NCBI GenBank assembly: GCA_021234155.1
Contig: JAJEKV010000080.1
Coordinates: forward strand, 856,182-920,181
Length of the DNA: 64,000 nt
Source of the DNA: Isoetes taiwanensis
Taxonomy: Eukaryota; Streptophyta; Lycopodiopsida; Isoetales; Isoetaceae
Direction of reading: 5' to 3'
Part shown: one piece after another, positions 11,325 to 22,435 of the stretch
Layout: each line of letters starts with the position of its first letter
Position numbering within the stretch: position 1 is the first letter of the stretch
Program-made: the position numbers and the translations under genes
The notes under the pieces: model-generated
What the model saw: only the letters and a program-made list of their open reading frames with translations
Told to the model about the DNA's origin: nothing
The model's database searches: none

Positions 11325-12878
11325 CTAGACAAACACATTTTCGAAACAAGGTATAGCAAAGGAAAGCAAGGGATTTGCCATAGATACTAAAGCCTCAAAT
11401 CTCTCAGTCATGTCTATTTTTCCTGCAGCTTTCCAGTTGAAGTTGTGAAGCAGACTAGCCAACACTATATGAACCATGTCAAGTGCTAGAGATATACCAG
11501 GGCAAATCCTTTTGCCAGATCCAAACGGAATAAGTTCAAAATCCAAACGCTTCATGTCTATCTCGATGTCACAAAATCTGTCAAGATTAAACACCTCTAG
11601 ATTCTTCCAAATATCAGGGTCCCTTCCGATCTGCCAAGCGTTCACCATCAAGCGGGTGCCGTTTGGAATGTCGTAACCTGCTACGTTACCGTCTTGGTTT
11701 GATTCATGAGGTCCCAGTAAGGGTGCCGTAGGATGAAGCCTAAATGTTTTCTTCACAATTGCCTGCAAAAATTGTAGATTGCAAATATCTTCTTCTTCCA
11801 CTGCTCTCTCTGATCCCACTACTTCATCTAATTCTTTTTGGACTCTTTGCATTACCTTTGGATTTTGAAGAAGCTCTGCAACTGCCCATTCCACTGTCAC
11901 TGCATTTGTATCAGTTCCTCTCAGTACCATGTCCTATAATTACCCAACAAATATTAGTTATGTTTCTACTCAACAACATTCTAAGTAGTCTGCTTTAACC
12001 ATAATATGCATCTCACCTGAATAACTGCCTTGATTGGTTCATGTTCCAATTCTTTTTGCAGCAATACCCTGGCCAAATTCTTAGATTCGTCAATTCTGCC
12101 CCTTCTAATTTCCTCTAACTAGTCATCCAGAACCTTTTGCAGTAGGGCATCGAATTTTAAGTGCGCTTTTTCCATCTTTCGCCTATGCCCTTGTAGATCA
12201 AACCTTGATAAAAGTGGCAAATAATCTCCTATATTAAACGCACCCAACATTGCAGATATTTGATGAATCATCTCCTTGAATCTATCTGCACCTTCTGCAC
12301 TGCCTTCACTGAAAAATTTCCTATCAATTATCATCCTGGTGATTACATTATTGGTAAGGCTATACAGGTTAGATTTTAGATCCACAACTTTATTTGCAAG
12401 GCCACCCTTCTTAATAGACTGCATAGTGGAGAAGATTTCTTCACGTCTGATATGCATTGTTTTTTGGAGCTTTTTTGTGGTAAACAAGTGCTGGGTGCAA
12501 ATCTTTCTCATTTGCTTCCAATAATCTCCACATTGAGAAAATACGATAGCAATGAAGTTGTAGAACAAGATCCTACCCACTTCAAGCAAGGGACGAGAAG
12601 CAAAGACAATATAATGGGTCTTAAGAAACTTCCTGGCCATTTGTGGAGATGAAACCACCACACAATTCACAAAGCCAAGGCGGAGCGAGAAGATGGGGCC
12701 ATAGCGGATTGAAAGATGACCGAGGCCATGGTGAGGTAAATTAGAGAGGAGATGGAAATGTCCAATAAGGGGGAGCAATGGAGGAGATGGAAGTAAGCCT
12801 TTCTTATTTGGTTTCTTAAGAATAGCATAAGTAAGAACAAAGAAGATGAGTGCTGCAGCAGTTATCCAAGGCTGATCC
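11325..12878 (-). pseudogene. Cytochrome P450, A-type (CYP71 clan), probably inactive
   Basis: Exon 1 runs 12878-12017 and exon 2 11933-11325, joined in phase 0 across an 83-bp GT-AG intron (CAG/GTGAGA and TTATAG/GAC). Such enzymes are ER-anchored mono-oxygenases of specialised metabolism, supplied by P450 reductase. Visible landmarks: N-terminal membrane anchor (AAALIFFVLTYAI), hinge LLPSPPLLPLIGH, I-helix RGTDTNA, PERF-like FNLDRF, haem loop PFGSGKRICPG with the Cys ligand. Two defects stand out. Exon 1 has one in-frame TAG after KVLDD (about codon 253), beyond which the frame continues cleanly (EEIRRGRIDESKNLARVLLQ). The K-helix ExxR reads KTFR, so the invariant Glu is Lys. The overall pattern resembles flavonoid-hydroxylase-like CYP71-clan proteins, but the subfamily cannot be fixed by eye. 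It is most likely a young pseudogene. Confidence 0.8.
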
Positions 12879-13167
12879 ATTATGAGAAAACAGACTAAAA
12901 ACACAAAGGCTGAGAGACACACATCCAAAAATAAGACCTGTCTTACTCAGTAAAGGCCTCAGATTCAATTTTACATTTGAGAACAAACACTGGCAATACA
13001 ACTTAAGGATGAGAAAAATTAAGAACGAGTTGAATGCAACTCATTTTCTGTTCAATACAACGATAGGCTTCCTTACGTTCAACTGTTTGGTGTTAATTTA
13101 ATCCCTTGTTACGCACGTAAGAGGTAAGCACAAATTGACTCTTTCTACAATGCATGTAAATAAACAT

Positions 13168-13335
13168 GAATGCCATGGTTCTATTGCGATAGCAATAGAA
13201 CCAACATTCTTTGGATGGGGACGCCTATTCCTGTTGGCTCTATTTATAGCCTCATTATGCTGTGGCAGGTTATCGGCATTCTCTTGAGCTCCTACCTTGG
13301 TTGCTCCATCTTCTCTTGCTTCTAGTGTCTCATCC
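13168..13335 (+). repeat. 168-bp dispersed repeat, copy 1
   Basis: Almost identical (about two mismatches seen) to 19305-19472 in the same orientation. It begins GAATGCCATGG and contains a perfect hairpin, GGTTCTATTGC, GATA loop, GCAATAGAACC. It also holds TATTTATAGCC, a TATA-like sequence. The ends carry no TG..CA or TIR, and no target duplication is evident. Confidence 0.85.
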
Positions 13336-14742
13336 TATCTACCTACTTCCTACTTAATTTTTTGTTTTTGTAGATTACAGTCTTTGCCTTCTTGTGTGAT
13401 GCATTGGTTTTGATCTTGTATTTGATGTTTCGGTTGTGAAATAATTTGCTACGGCAGAAATTTTGATCCCTGGATGCTTGGGGCTTGGATGGAGGTATTA
13501 TCACTGTGTTTGTAGAATATGTATGAATTTGATCACAAGATTGCTTCGAGTTTTTCCTCCATATATTGTGTTTTTTTTTTCGATGGATGTTTCTTGGGTT
13601 TCGATGGTCTGTTTGATTTGATGCAGGCTTGCCTTTCTCTTGTCTGCACATCTTCTATTTTGATGTGTATGGCAGCGCTGTATTTGTGTATTTGGTAGGG
13701 CAATATCCACATCCTTTTCAATTGTTATCTTTAATCGATGGACATGGCGGGGTTCTTCACTCCATATTTTCTTCTTTCCAATTGCAGATTCAATCAGATT
13801 ATCTATTGCCGTGCATATTCAAAGAGGCCCTGTTTCTTGTTGGCGATTCATCTCCAGGATATTGTTAGTGATTTCACAGTGACATGGATATTATTAGTGA
13901 TTTCACAGTGACATGCATAAGGACGGCAAAGGATTCCTGCCGTGTTTGGGATCAGATGGCAAGAACGTAGTTCTGGAAGAAGGCGACCACTATGGAAAAC
14001 CTGTAATCGTTTAAGCTCCTCTAAGATCCTGCAAAAGATGCCGGACATGGAGAGCTCCTAACTAAGGATGTTCCTCCTATTGCTGTCGATTCATCTCCAT
14101 TACCCCCTGGAGATTCAATCAACCGCCTTTTGTTGCTGTCGATTCATCTCCCCGACTGTGGATGTAAGCTCTGGCTATGGTCGACATCAAATCCTTTTGC
14201 TGCAGATACCTATGGATTTCCAAAGTAAACAGGTCTATAAAAGCGGTCAGTTTTCTCTCTTTCTTTTTCAGTTTGTGGCATTCATGTGTATCCTGTGCAT
14301 TGCTGTGTATTTGTTGATAAAGGATACCGGATGGTTTGTATTCCATTTTATTTCTTATTCAATTAATAAGTTGAGTTATCTTAATTCATAACTGTGCAAA
14401 TAAGAGTGGCCAGTCTGCCATTTTGGTTCTCGCTGCGATTCGGATAGTAAACTTGCTGCAATCATGGTCTGCTCTACCAATCAAGCTTGCTGCAATCATG
14501 GTCTCCTCTCTATCCAGCAATTATAGATCCAGAGAAATCAAAGGCAATTATAGATCTTGACCAGCAATTATGGATCCAGAGAAATCAAAGGCTGGGGCTT
14601 GGCTCAACTTCTGTCTTCAGCAAGGGAGGCAGTAGAGCCGATGCTGGCAAAAGGGCTTCCTGCGGTATTCCAAGCTAGCTCAGATCGGTGAAGAGAAGGT
14701 TGGAACTAAGGTGGCAGCAAAGAACCGGATATCCTGAGGTCG
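13336..14742. other. Non-coding stretch with short repeats
   Basis: No supported gene. TGCTGTCGATTCATCTCC occurs near 14083 and 14134, and CAGCAATTATAGATCCAGAG / CAGCAATTATGGATCCAGAG near 14516 and 14561, each followed by AAATCAAAGGC. Confidence 0.55.
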
Positions 14743-15173
14743 GGGCGCCCGTAAATCGAGTCCGGGATCCGGTGTTTCCGGACAATTTGCCTATGGTGTT
14801 TCTGGACGTCCAGAAACACCCAATGCTTCTGGAAGTGGTGTTTCTGGCCAAAAAGTGGTATTTCTGGCCAAAAACCAAGCGCGAAACTGCGCAGCGGAGT
14901 CAAAATCTTTGGTCGGATCCTTCTTGCAGCTCCCTGGACGGCTTGAAATGCTTCAAAAGCCCTTCCAATCGCTTTGTCTTCCTCTTTAACACTAGTTTGA
15001 TGAAGAGAGGAAGTGATTTGAGCTCAGATAGAGCCGGATCAAGCAAAAAATGACCTAAAACAGTTGATTCTGGGCTTAAAACTGTGAAGTGCACAGTGGC
15101 TGATAACGGTGGCCAGAAACACCACAAAAAAAGTCCGGAAACACCGGATCCCGGACTCGATTTACGGGCGCCC
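14743..15173. mobile_element. MITE with perfect 41-bp terminal inverted repeats
   Basis: The arm starting GGGCGCCCGTAAATCGAGTC at 14743-14783 is the exact reverse complement of 15133-15173. Inner sequence keeps imperfect pairing (GGTGTTTCTGG on the left, CCAGAAACACC on the right). GGTGTTTCTGG-like words occur about five times inside. There is no transposase frame. No clear target-site duplication flanks it, so the superfamily is open; Mutator-like is possible because of the long TIRs. Confidence 0.8.
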
Positions 15174-15199
15174 GTTGCGGATGGCTTCTGCGTGCCGGA

Positions 15200-18100
15200 A
15201 CTGAGCCGTCAGCCCTTACTTATATCTGTTCGGCCCCTTTGTTTATCTGATAAAGGCATCTGGTAGAAATAGAATGGCTATTTCAATCTCGACCCCTTCC
15301 CCTTTTTGTTCCTAAGAATAGTTGCTCGTAGAGATATTTCGATGCCCCCTTTTTCTTGAAGTTAGCTATTTCCCATTCTAACTTTTGATTGCTATTTTCG
15401 AATTACTTGCCCCATTGTTTCAACAATGGGAAAAAATGTATACCCATTGCCTTAGTCTTTTATTTTGGACCACTCCTCTTAGCCTGCTCCATATCATTGC
15501 CTCTAGTATAAAATGTCTCTGATCCTTTTCAGTATATGCATCGCTCAAGAAACCTGTATATTATGACATTGATTTATTTTTTAATGGTAGCTAAGCATTG
15601 GTATGACGAGGTTTAGCTTAGCACGAGGTTGCTTAGTTTGTCCAAGTGTGCCCCTCACATTAGTACATCACTAGACCTACTTTGTTCTATAATTTCCTTT
15701 TGAATGCCTTTGTTGTTTTCCTAATATTCATCGCCTATTATCCATCATGTTTCATCTATTATATGGCCATTGAGTGCGGTTGGTTGCTATTCTCCTAGCG
15801 GCTCCCCTTTGTTGCCACTTTACCCATGTGCCACAAGTCCCTATGATTAGTTTTACATAACAAATCTTTGTTTGAGTTTTCATGTTTGTTAGTTCCTACT
15901 ACAAAACCGATAGGACCATTTAAATTTCGTTTAAGCTTCAACAAAGAGATACTTCTCCATAATAAATCCTGATCATTTAAACGTTGGTAAGTCCTATCCT
16001 TTAATGACTTAGAGTCTCTATAGGATTCACACTTTGGAGTAAGAGTCACATGCTTTAGCCTCCTTTTGGATTAAGCGTGGATTGACGTTATGCTTTTGGC
16101 TTTCATTTGTACAAAGGTATTAAGTCTTTTTTCTTTGGACTACACCATTTGGTTGAGGTTCATGCATTGTTACTATCATCCTTCTTGCTGGTTATTTGTA
16201 CGAGGTTGCAAATTCTACTTTCAAAGGTGCTATTTTGCTTTGGATAATCATTCAGTGAAAAGTTAATGTTACATAAATTATTCATCCAGGTTCGTTTCTT
16301 GATCTCCAGTATTTTCCTGTATGTTTGTTTCCACATGAAATCGAGGGTCTTCATGTGTATATGTCTTTTTTAAGTTCTTTCAATTATGTCTGTTGGTTAG
16401 GGTTGTTATCAAAGGTTGACTAGTTGGCTTTGTTTTTGCATCAATATGGTATCTACACTTCAATTTTTCATTTGGATGTCAATTCCCATTTGAAGTCTAT
16501 ATTTTGCTCTGCTTTTGCTCCATTGGTTTATTATTTACATTTCATTTAATTTCTTTAATTCAGGAGTTCCTTTGATCTAGTTGTCTCCCTTAGGTCCATT
16601 GTTCATGTTAGTCCCCTTTTTTGTTATTTTTCTGTTTCTTTTCTAGTTATCCCATGTGTTGCAGTTGTTCTACTAGTTTTCATTTAATCATCTCATTTTG
16701 TATCCCATTAGTCCCCTTTTGTTCTAATTTGCTCCTTTTAATCCATTCCCTGTAGCCATTTGTACTTTGTTTTCTTCATTAATTCTTGTAGCCATTTGTA
16801 CCTTGTTTTCATCTTCTTCTTCTAGTTCTGGTTTCTTTGCTCCAATCTGGCAAGATTCCTACAGTTTTATTGCTGCCCCAGCCTCTCTGTCCCTAGATTT
16901 TCCAAGGTCCTTTGCTCCAGGCCTGTAATATACCTATTCTTTTTCCACTGCCATCCTTTTTTGTTCCCCGTTATATGTTTAGATCCTTTGGGTATATTTG
17001 CCTCTTTTGCTTTGTTGGCTCCATGTTGTTTTGTTCTCGTTAGTAGTTCCATTGCGCTATATATTCCATTAGTTGAAGTAACCCCATTCATTATATGAGC
17101 TTCTCTAGTTCTATTTGCTTTATTTCGCTTCAATTTGTTTCCCTTTATTCTCGTTTTGGCCCCTTTTAGACCATCATATTTGTCTCTTTTCATTTTAGAT
17201 TAAAACTTTCCTTGCAATTTGCTCTTTTTGGATCAGTGTTCAGTTGCTCCAATAGTTAGGTATTCCATTGGCGCCTTTAGTCATTTTGGGCTCTAGTGTT
17301 ATTTTACATAATCCATTGATCCTAGTAGTCTCTCTTGCTCTTTTAACTTGTTGGATCCATTCTATTCTATTATTCTCTTTGGTCTTCTCCCACTTCTTTG
17401 ATTATTCACTTTGTTGCATTTTGCTAGCCCATTTTGTCATGTTTGTTCTATTTTGTGCCATTATCTCCATAGTCTTTTGTTTCTAGTTGTCAGTAGATCA
17501 TTGGTTTTATTATTGGATCTTCTTTGAGGCTTTCCTTTGCTTTAGCATTAGATGTAGATTCATGTATGCAGATAGATGTGTTAGTTCCACTATTCTTTTC
17601 ATTCATTGTTCTAGGGTTGCTTATTAGTATTTAAACCCCTTAGTTCCTTTTGCTTCTTTTTTGCGGCAGTTCAGTTCAAGGTACTACTACCTTTGTTATT
17701 TTGGTTCCAATTTCTTCTGTTTTCTAATTTTAACTCCAATATTGTCTATATATTCTATCTAATAATCTCATTAATCCTTTTGTCAGCTATTTACTTGATA
17801 TATTCCTGCAATTGCTTCAATTTCATTTCTCTTATTTTGCTTTTTTATTTTTACTTGTTGGTTCCCTTGTACCCTTTGTTTGTAATTCTGTTGTTTTTAT
17901 CACCTGTTTCATTCACTTTTTCTTTGTATTAAGGTGGTCTTGTCTTCATCAACTTTATCAGGCCCACTGAGGTTATTTTCATTGGTTCAATTAGGTTCCG
18001 TGATCATGTTTTTATTATTGTTACATTTGCTTCAATAGTTTGATTTGTGTAGGTATTTCATGCATGTACTCGTAGTCGGCGCTAGTGTTAATATTAGTCT

Positions 18101-19304
18101 TAATAGTCCGTTTCGCTCCTTTAATCTGTTGAATCCATTCTCCTCTTTTTCATTTAACCTTCGTTTCCACTTGCTTCATTTTTGTCATTTATATTATTTG
18201 CTAGTCTCTTTAGTCCCATTTGTTCTATTTTGTTCTATTTTCTTCCATTAACTCCATAGTCGTTTGTTCTAGTTGTCACTTATTTTGCATCTTTAATTCT
18301 ATTTACTTTTTTATTTGATTCCCTTAGTGCCGTTGCCTTATTTTTTGCAATATTTGGACTCAACGTATTACCTTAGTATTATGCTTATTTTCACTCTGCT
18401 TGCTAGTTTGGGTTCCAGTCATCTCATTCTGTTAGTTTCGTTCATTCGATATGGATTTGTTGTCGCATGAGCTTTGTGATCATAATAATTTATGTATTAT
18501 GTTCTTACACATTGCTAGATACTTTATGACAAAGTTTCATCTGTTTCATTATACTTTATGAGTTCCATTTATTCCATTTGTCTGTCTAGTGTTCTCCTTG
18601 TTCCACTTACTCTAGACTGCTCCAGTACGCCTATTGGTTCGGTTTGCATCCTAGCATGGCCCAACTCCATTTCTGCTTCATGGCTCGATGTTATGTAGAT
18701 GCATTTATCTTGTTTGCTTCCATTTTCCCTTTCCATGTGTTGTTATTCTTATTTGCTCCATTTCTTTCATTTCTTTAAATTGCTTTTCCTTTTGTTCCCT
18801 TTGTCCCTTTTATGGGTTTAGTCTACTTGCTCTGCAAATTCCACTAGTTTCAACGTGCTATATTTTTCGTTGTATGCCCTTTGTTTCTCTAGTCATTGGT
18901 ACTCCAGTTACTTCATATTGTCCAACACGAGGAACACTTGATCCTTTGATTTGGAAGCTTTTGTTAGGTGTTGGCCATTGTAACCTAGCATCTTCACATG
19001 TCCTTACACATTTTTCCTATTCGTCCCACTCATCTTATTATTCATTTTGTCTATCTTTTCTCTAATAAAGTGATTTCAACTTATTTCATTTTTTCATTTT
19101 ATACTTATAGGTTTACATTCTTTGGTCCCATTGGATTCTTTGTTTGTTTTTGCCCCGTTGAGTTCATAGTTATCACGTTTCATTTACTCCATTAGTCTGA
19201 CCCTCTAATTGACATGTTTTATTTCCTTTCATATTGATATTGATGATGTTGAGATATGTTCCTCTTCTATCGGCTGATATGTGTTGATCTAGGACCCATC
19301 CTAA
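15200..19304. other. Long pyrimidine-rich tract, degenerate repeats, no gene
   Basis: About 4 kb of strongly T/C-rich plus strand built from words such as TTTGTTCTATTTTG, CCATTAGTCCC and TTTGCTCC. Two segments align loosely: TGTTCTATTTTG..CCATAGTC..TTCTAGTTGTCA near 17447 and again near 18218, which suggests an old repeat of about 770 bp. Hydrophobic open frames here simply reflect T-richness and are not accepted as genes. Confidence 0.6.
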
Positions 19305-19472
19305 GAATGCCATGGTTCTATTGCGATAGCAATAGAACCAACATTCTTTGGATGGGGACGCCTATTCCCGTTGGCTCTATTTATAGCCTCATTATGCTGT
19401 GGCAGGTTATCGGCATTCTCTTGAGCTCCTACCTTGGTTGCTCCATCTTCTCTTGCTTCTAGTGTCCCATCC
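19305..19472 (+). repeat. 168-bp dispersed repeat, copy 2
   Basis: Near-identical to 13168-13335, including the GGTTCTATTGC/GCAATAGAACC hairpin. It lies just after TATGTGTTGATCTAGGACCC (19267), a sequence found again at 20385 without the 168-bp unit, so this copy looks inserted into a pre-existing repeat. Confidence 0.85.
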
Positions 19473-19642
19473 CACCCTCCCCTATGTGTTGATCTGGGAT
19501 TCATGTGGTAAACAATCAGATGTTTGTTCAATTTGGTACTTGTGAACTTTATCTCTTAGGTAGGATTGAAGCCTCTGACTAGCAGGATTTAATGTTCATG
19601 ATCAGCCATCTATCTTTGGATTATAGGTTTTTTTATGTATAT

Positions 19643-19830
19643 ATTCTCGGCGTGGCATTGTGGCCTCCGAGGCAGCACCAGTTGGAATTGGTCGGCTGTC
19701 TATTTTGTATATTTTCTCAGCGTGGCATTTGATGGCCTCTGGGACACCTATGGGAAGTCTTGCCCTAATTTGTCGGCTACTTGTTATTTATTTTCTCGGC
19801 GTGGCATTGTAGCCTCCGAGGTAGCATCAT
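19643..19830. repeat. Three degenerate 70-79 bp tandem repeats
   Basis: TTCTCGGCGTGGCATTGTGG (19644), TTCTCAGCGTGGCATTTGAT (19714) and TTCTCGGCGTGGCATTGTAG (19793), each followed by GCCTC and spaced by 70 and 79 bp. Confidence 0.75.
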
Positions 19831-20489
19831 ATGGATGTTCTTTCTAGTTCAATGATGTTTCTTTATGTTGGTTTTCTTGTCTCTATTCGAGTGGATGACT
19901 CATGGATATCTTTTCTACTTGGCTTTATCATGAAAGTCCCTAAATCACTTACTAACATTTAACTGGGGAACAATTTTGAGCTTGCAGGTTTTTTCAGCTG
20001 GTCTCAATTAGCACTTTTGCGATCATTGTCATACCTTTCAAAAATTACGACGAGAGGAGAAGTCTCTGCTTGCATCCATATGTTCTTCACAAACATGAAT
20101 ATGGGGTCGTGACAGTATTGTGAGAAGGGCTCTTGAAGGCCTATCGATTGTCATATAAAGAAGGTTACCTTAGCCACGACCTTTGCCTTGGTTCGATATT
20201 TATAGCAGATGGATTATACTTTTTACCTTTATTATCATTTGATATGCTCTCGATGATTGTCTAGTTTCGGAGCATTTTCTATATATCAATGGTTTTCAAA
20301 TTCCTTAACCTAGTGGGGGGGAGCCAATTTGTACTCAGTGATTTTTCAAAGAGCTCAATGAGAATACCACTTCACTTCACATATGTGTTGATCTAGGACC
20401 CATCCTAAGAATTGAAAAATGAACTGGATTGACACTAAACTGAAAGTTACAAGAATAGCCAAAGTTTACCTCTCTGATGTCCTCGGAAT

Positions 20490-20588
20490 CGATGGGCCAT
20501 ATCCTTTGGTAGACTTCGTTGGCATTGTTTTGACCTAGAGATGGGCCACATCCCTTGGTAGACTTCGTTGGCATTGTTTTAACCTAGA
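20490..20588. repeat. 49-bp tandem duplication
   Basis: GATGGGCCATATCCTTTGGT starts at 20491 and GATGGGCCACATCCCTTGGT at 20540, each followed by AGACTTCGTTGGCATTGTTT. Confidence 0.85.
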
Positions 20589-20599
20589 GTTGCTCTGCT

Positions 20600-21794
20600 A
20601 AACATCCTGGAATTTATTGAGCATGAACGGGACCTGAAGCAAGGAGCGCATGCATTGAAATGTGTAGCGGATATAGAAGGAAAGGCAGATGAGCAAGAGT
20701 GAACAGGCCGCAGCATCCAATGGCAAGGAAAAACGGAGAGGACTTCCATCTTCGATGCTCCATAGAGGAAAAATGGTCGCACTTCGAGCAAGAAGCACCG
20801 GTTAGCCGGTTTCCAGATTGGCTATCCAGCAATATAATTGACCTCCAGTTTACAGGCCATAATGGGTTTTTAGCAGTCATTGGCATATTCTAAGCATATA
20901 CTGATATATACTTGGAATATGCCATAAACCCACATGGACCATGGTTTGCCCCCTTAGGGGCAACCCAAAAACTTGTAGGTGATTTGCTTATGCCCTATTT
21001 GCATATGTCTGCTATAAATCGACAACCATTTTTGCAGACGACCAGTCTTGGCCTTTGAAAAATTGTCCTTTTAGTAACAGTAACCCTATAGGCGACCATA
21101 TTCAGATAGATAGGCGGCCATTTCAGGCCTTCCTAGGCTTATTGCGCCATGTTTGCATCATAGAGCAAAGCCCAAGCCTAAAACCTAGGGTTTGGCATAC
21201 TAAAGCCATTTTGGCGCCAGGATATTGCTAGGATTATACATCCTAAATCGTTTTCCATGCAAATAAACTACACCATTGCCTTATTTTTTTCTTTTCTTTA
21301 AATTTTTATCCAGATTGAACCATAGATCGATTCCAATCCATCTTTCTTTGTGCAGCTATCCATTGGCAACTTAAATATGCACTTCAGCAGCTTAAAATGT
21401 ATTTTTTCAAATAACCGAAGTATGTTTTATATGAAGTTCAGGTGTTCTAGTGTCGTGAGAGATCTCTGCATCTCTATTGACTGGATCACTATTGATTGTC
21501 CAAGCGAAATTGCTTAATTGAAGCAAAATGGCTCAAAAAAATTTTTTTTTGAAGCAGCTCACTATTTCACGTACGCGAAAAAACTTTCACATATGCGCTT
21601 TAGTTCTTTTTGCGTACGCGAAAATCTTTCGACGCCGGAATTATTTTTTGTCGTATCTTTTATGTATTATATGGCAAATTTGTGTTGTATCATACGAATA
21701 ATATGTATTGCATATAAAACGTACGGAGTATTGAACCTATCCCTGCTATGCACCCGCACCCATAGGTACTGGTTGTGTCTCACAACAAGAGAAT
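20600..21794. other. No gene seen
   Basis: Single-copy-looking sequence without a supported frame. GCGTACGCGAAAA-like words recur at 21570-21625 just before the ACGT-rich array. Confidence 0.5.
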
Positions 21795-22404
21795 GGACAT
21801 TTAGCGACGTGGGCTTGCGACGTCTGAGTCACGTGACGTCGCAATTGACGTGACCATGCGACGTCAATGCGACGCCACGTCGCAGACACGTCGCATGCGA
21901 CGTCTACCGCGACGTCTGACATCGTGACGTGGCAGATCTGTCACGCCAGGTGGACGCCTGCGCCAGGTGGACGACAGGTGTCACGCCAGGCGGATGCTTG
22001 CGACGTCACGTCGCATGCGACATACAGTGACTTGGCCCATCTGCGACGTCTTACATCGTGACATGGCAGATCTGTCACGCCAGGTGGACTTGGGCGCCAG
22101 GTGGACGACAGGTATCGCGCCAGGTGGTTGTTTGCGACGTGACATCGCATGCGACGTCACGTGACATTACAGAACGTAAGACACGTCAGTACGTATTTGC
22201 CACGTGTACTGCCAGGTCACATGTGACCTGGAATTTGATCGTTGACTATACATCGCATGCGACGTGACGTACAGAACGTAGAGACACGTCAGTACGTATT
22301 TGCCACGTGTACTGTCAAGTCGTATAGGTGACCTGGCAGGTGACCGTTGACAATGCGTCGCCTGCGACGTGACGTCGCATGCGACGTTGAGATTTCTATA
22401 TAAG
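21795..22404 (+). promoter_or_regulatory. ACGT-motif array ending in a TATA box
   Basis: About 590 bp dense in ACGT cores: repeated GCGACGTC, TCGCATGCGACGT, GTGACGTC, CACGTG and TGACGT, interspersed with repeats of CGCCAGGTGGACG (about four) and two copies of ACACGTCAGTACGTATTTGC followed by CACGTGTACTG. A TATA box, CTATATAAG, sits at 22396-22404 directly after the last GCGACGTTGAG. ACGT cores are known binding sites for plant bZIP factors (G-box CACGTG, C-box GACGTC, as-1-like TGACG). This looks like an enhancer array with core promoter firing to the right into the GC-rich repeat unit. The promoter role is inferred. The array is not repeated before the second copy of the unit at 26.64 kb. 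Confidence 0.5.
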
Positions 22405-22435
22405 CAACTCTTTCTCGGCCTTCATTGTTATTTTC

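Noticed and set aside
17268-19195. Hydrophobic frames rich in Leu, Phe and Ser on the plus strand
   Set aside because: They follow from the T/C-rich composition and show no domain, start context or conserved motif.
21795-22404. CRISPR-like array
   Set aside because: Repeated ACGT words are irregularly spaced, overlap and lack uniform spacers; the host is a plant.
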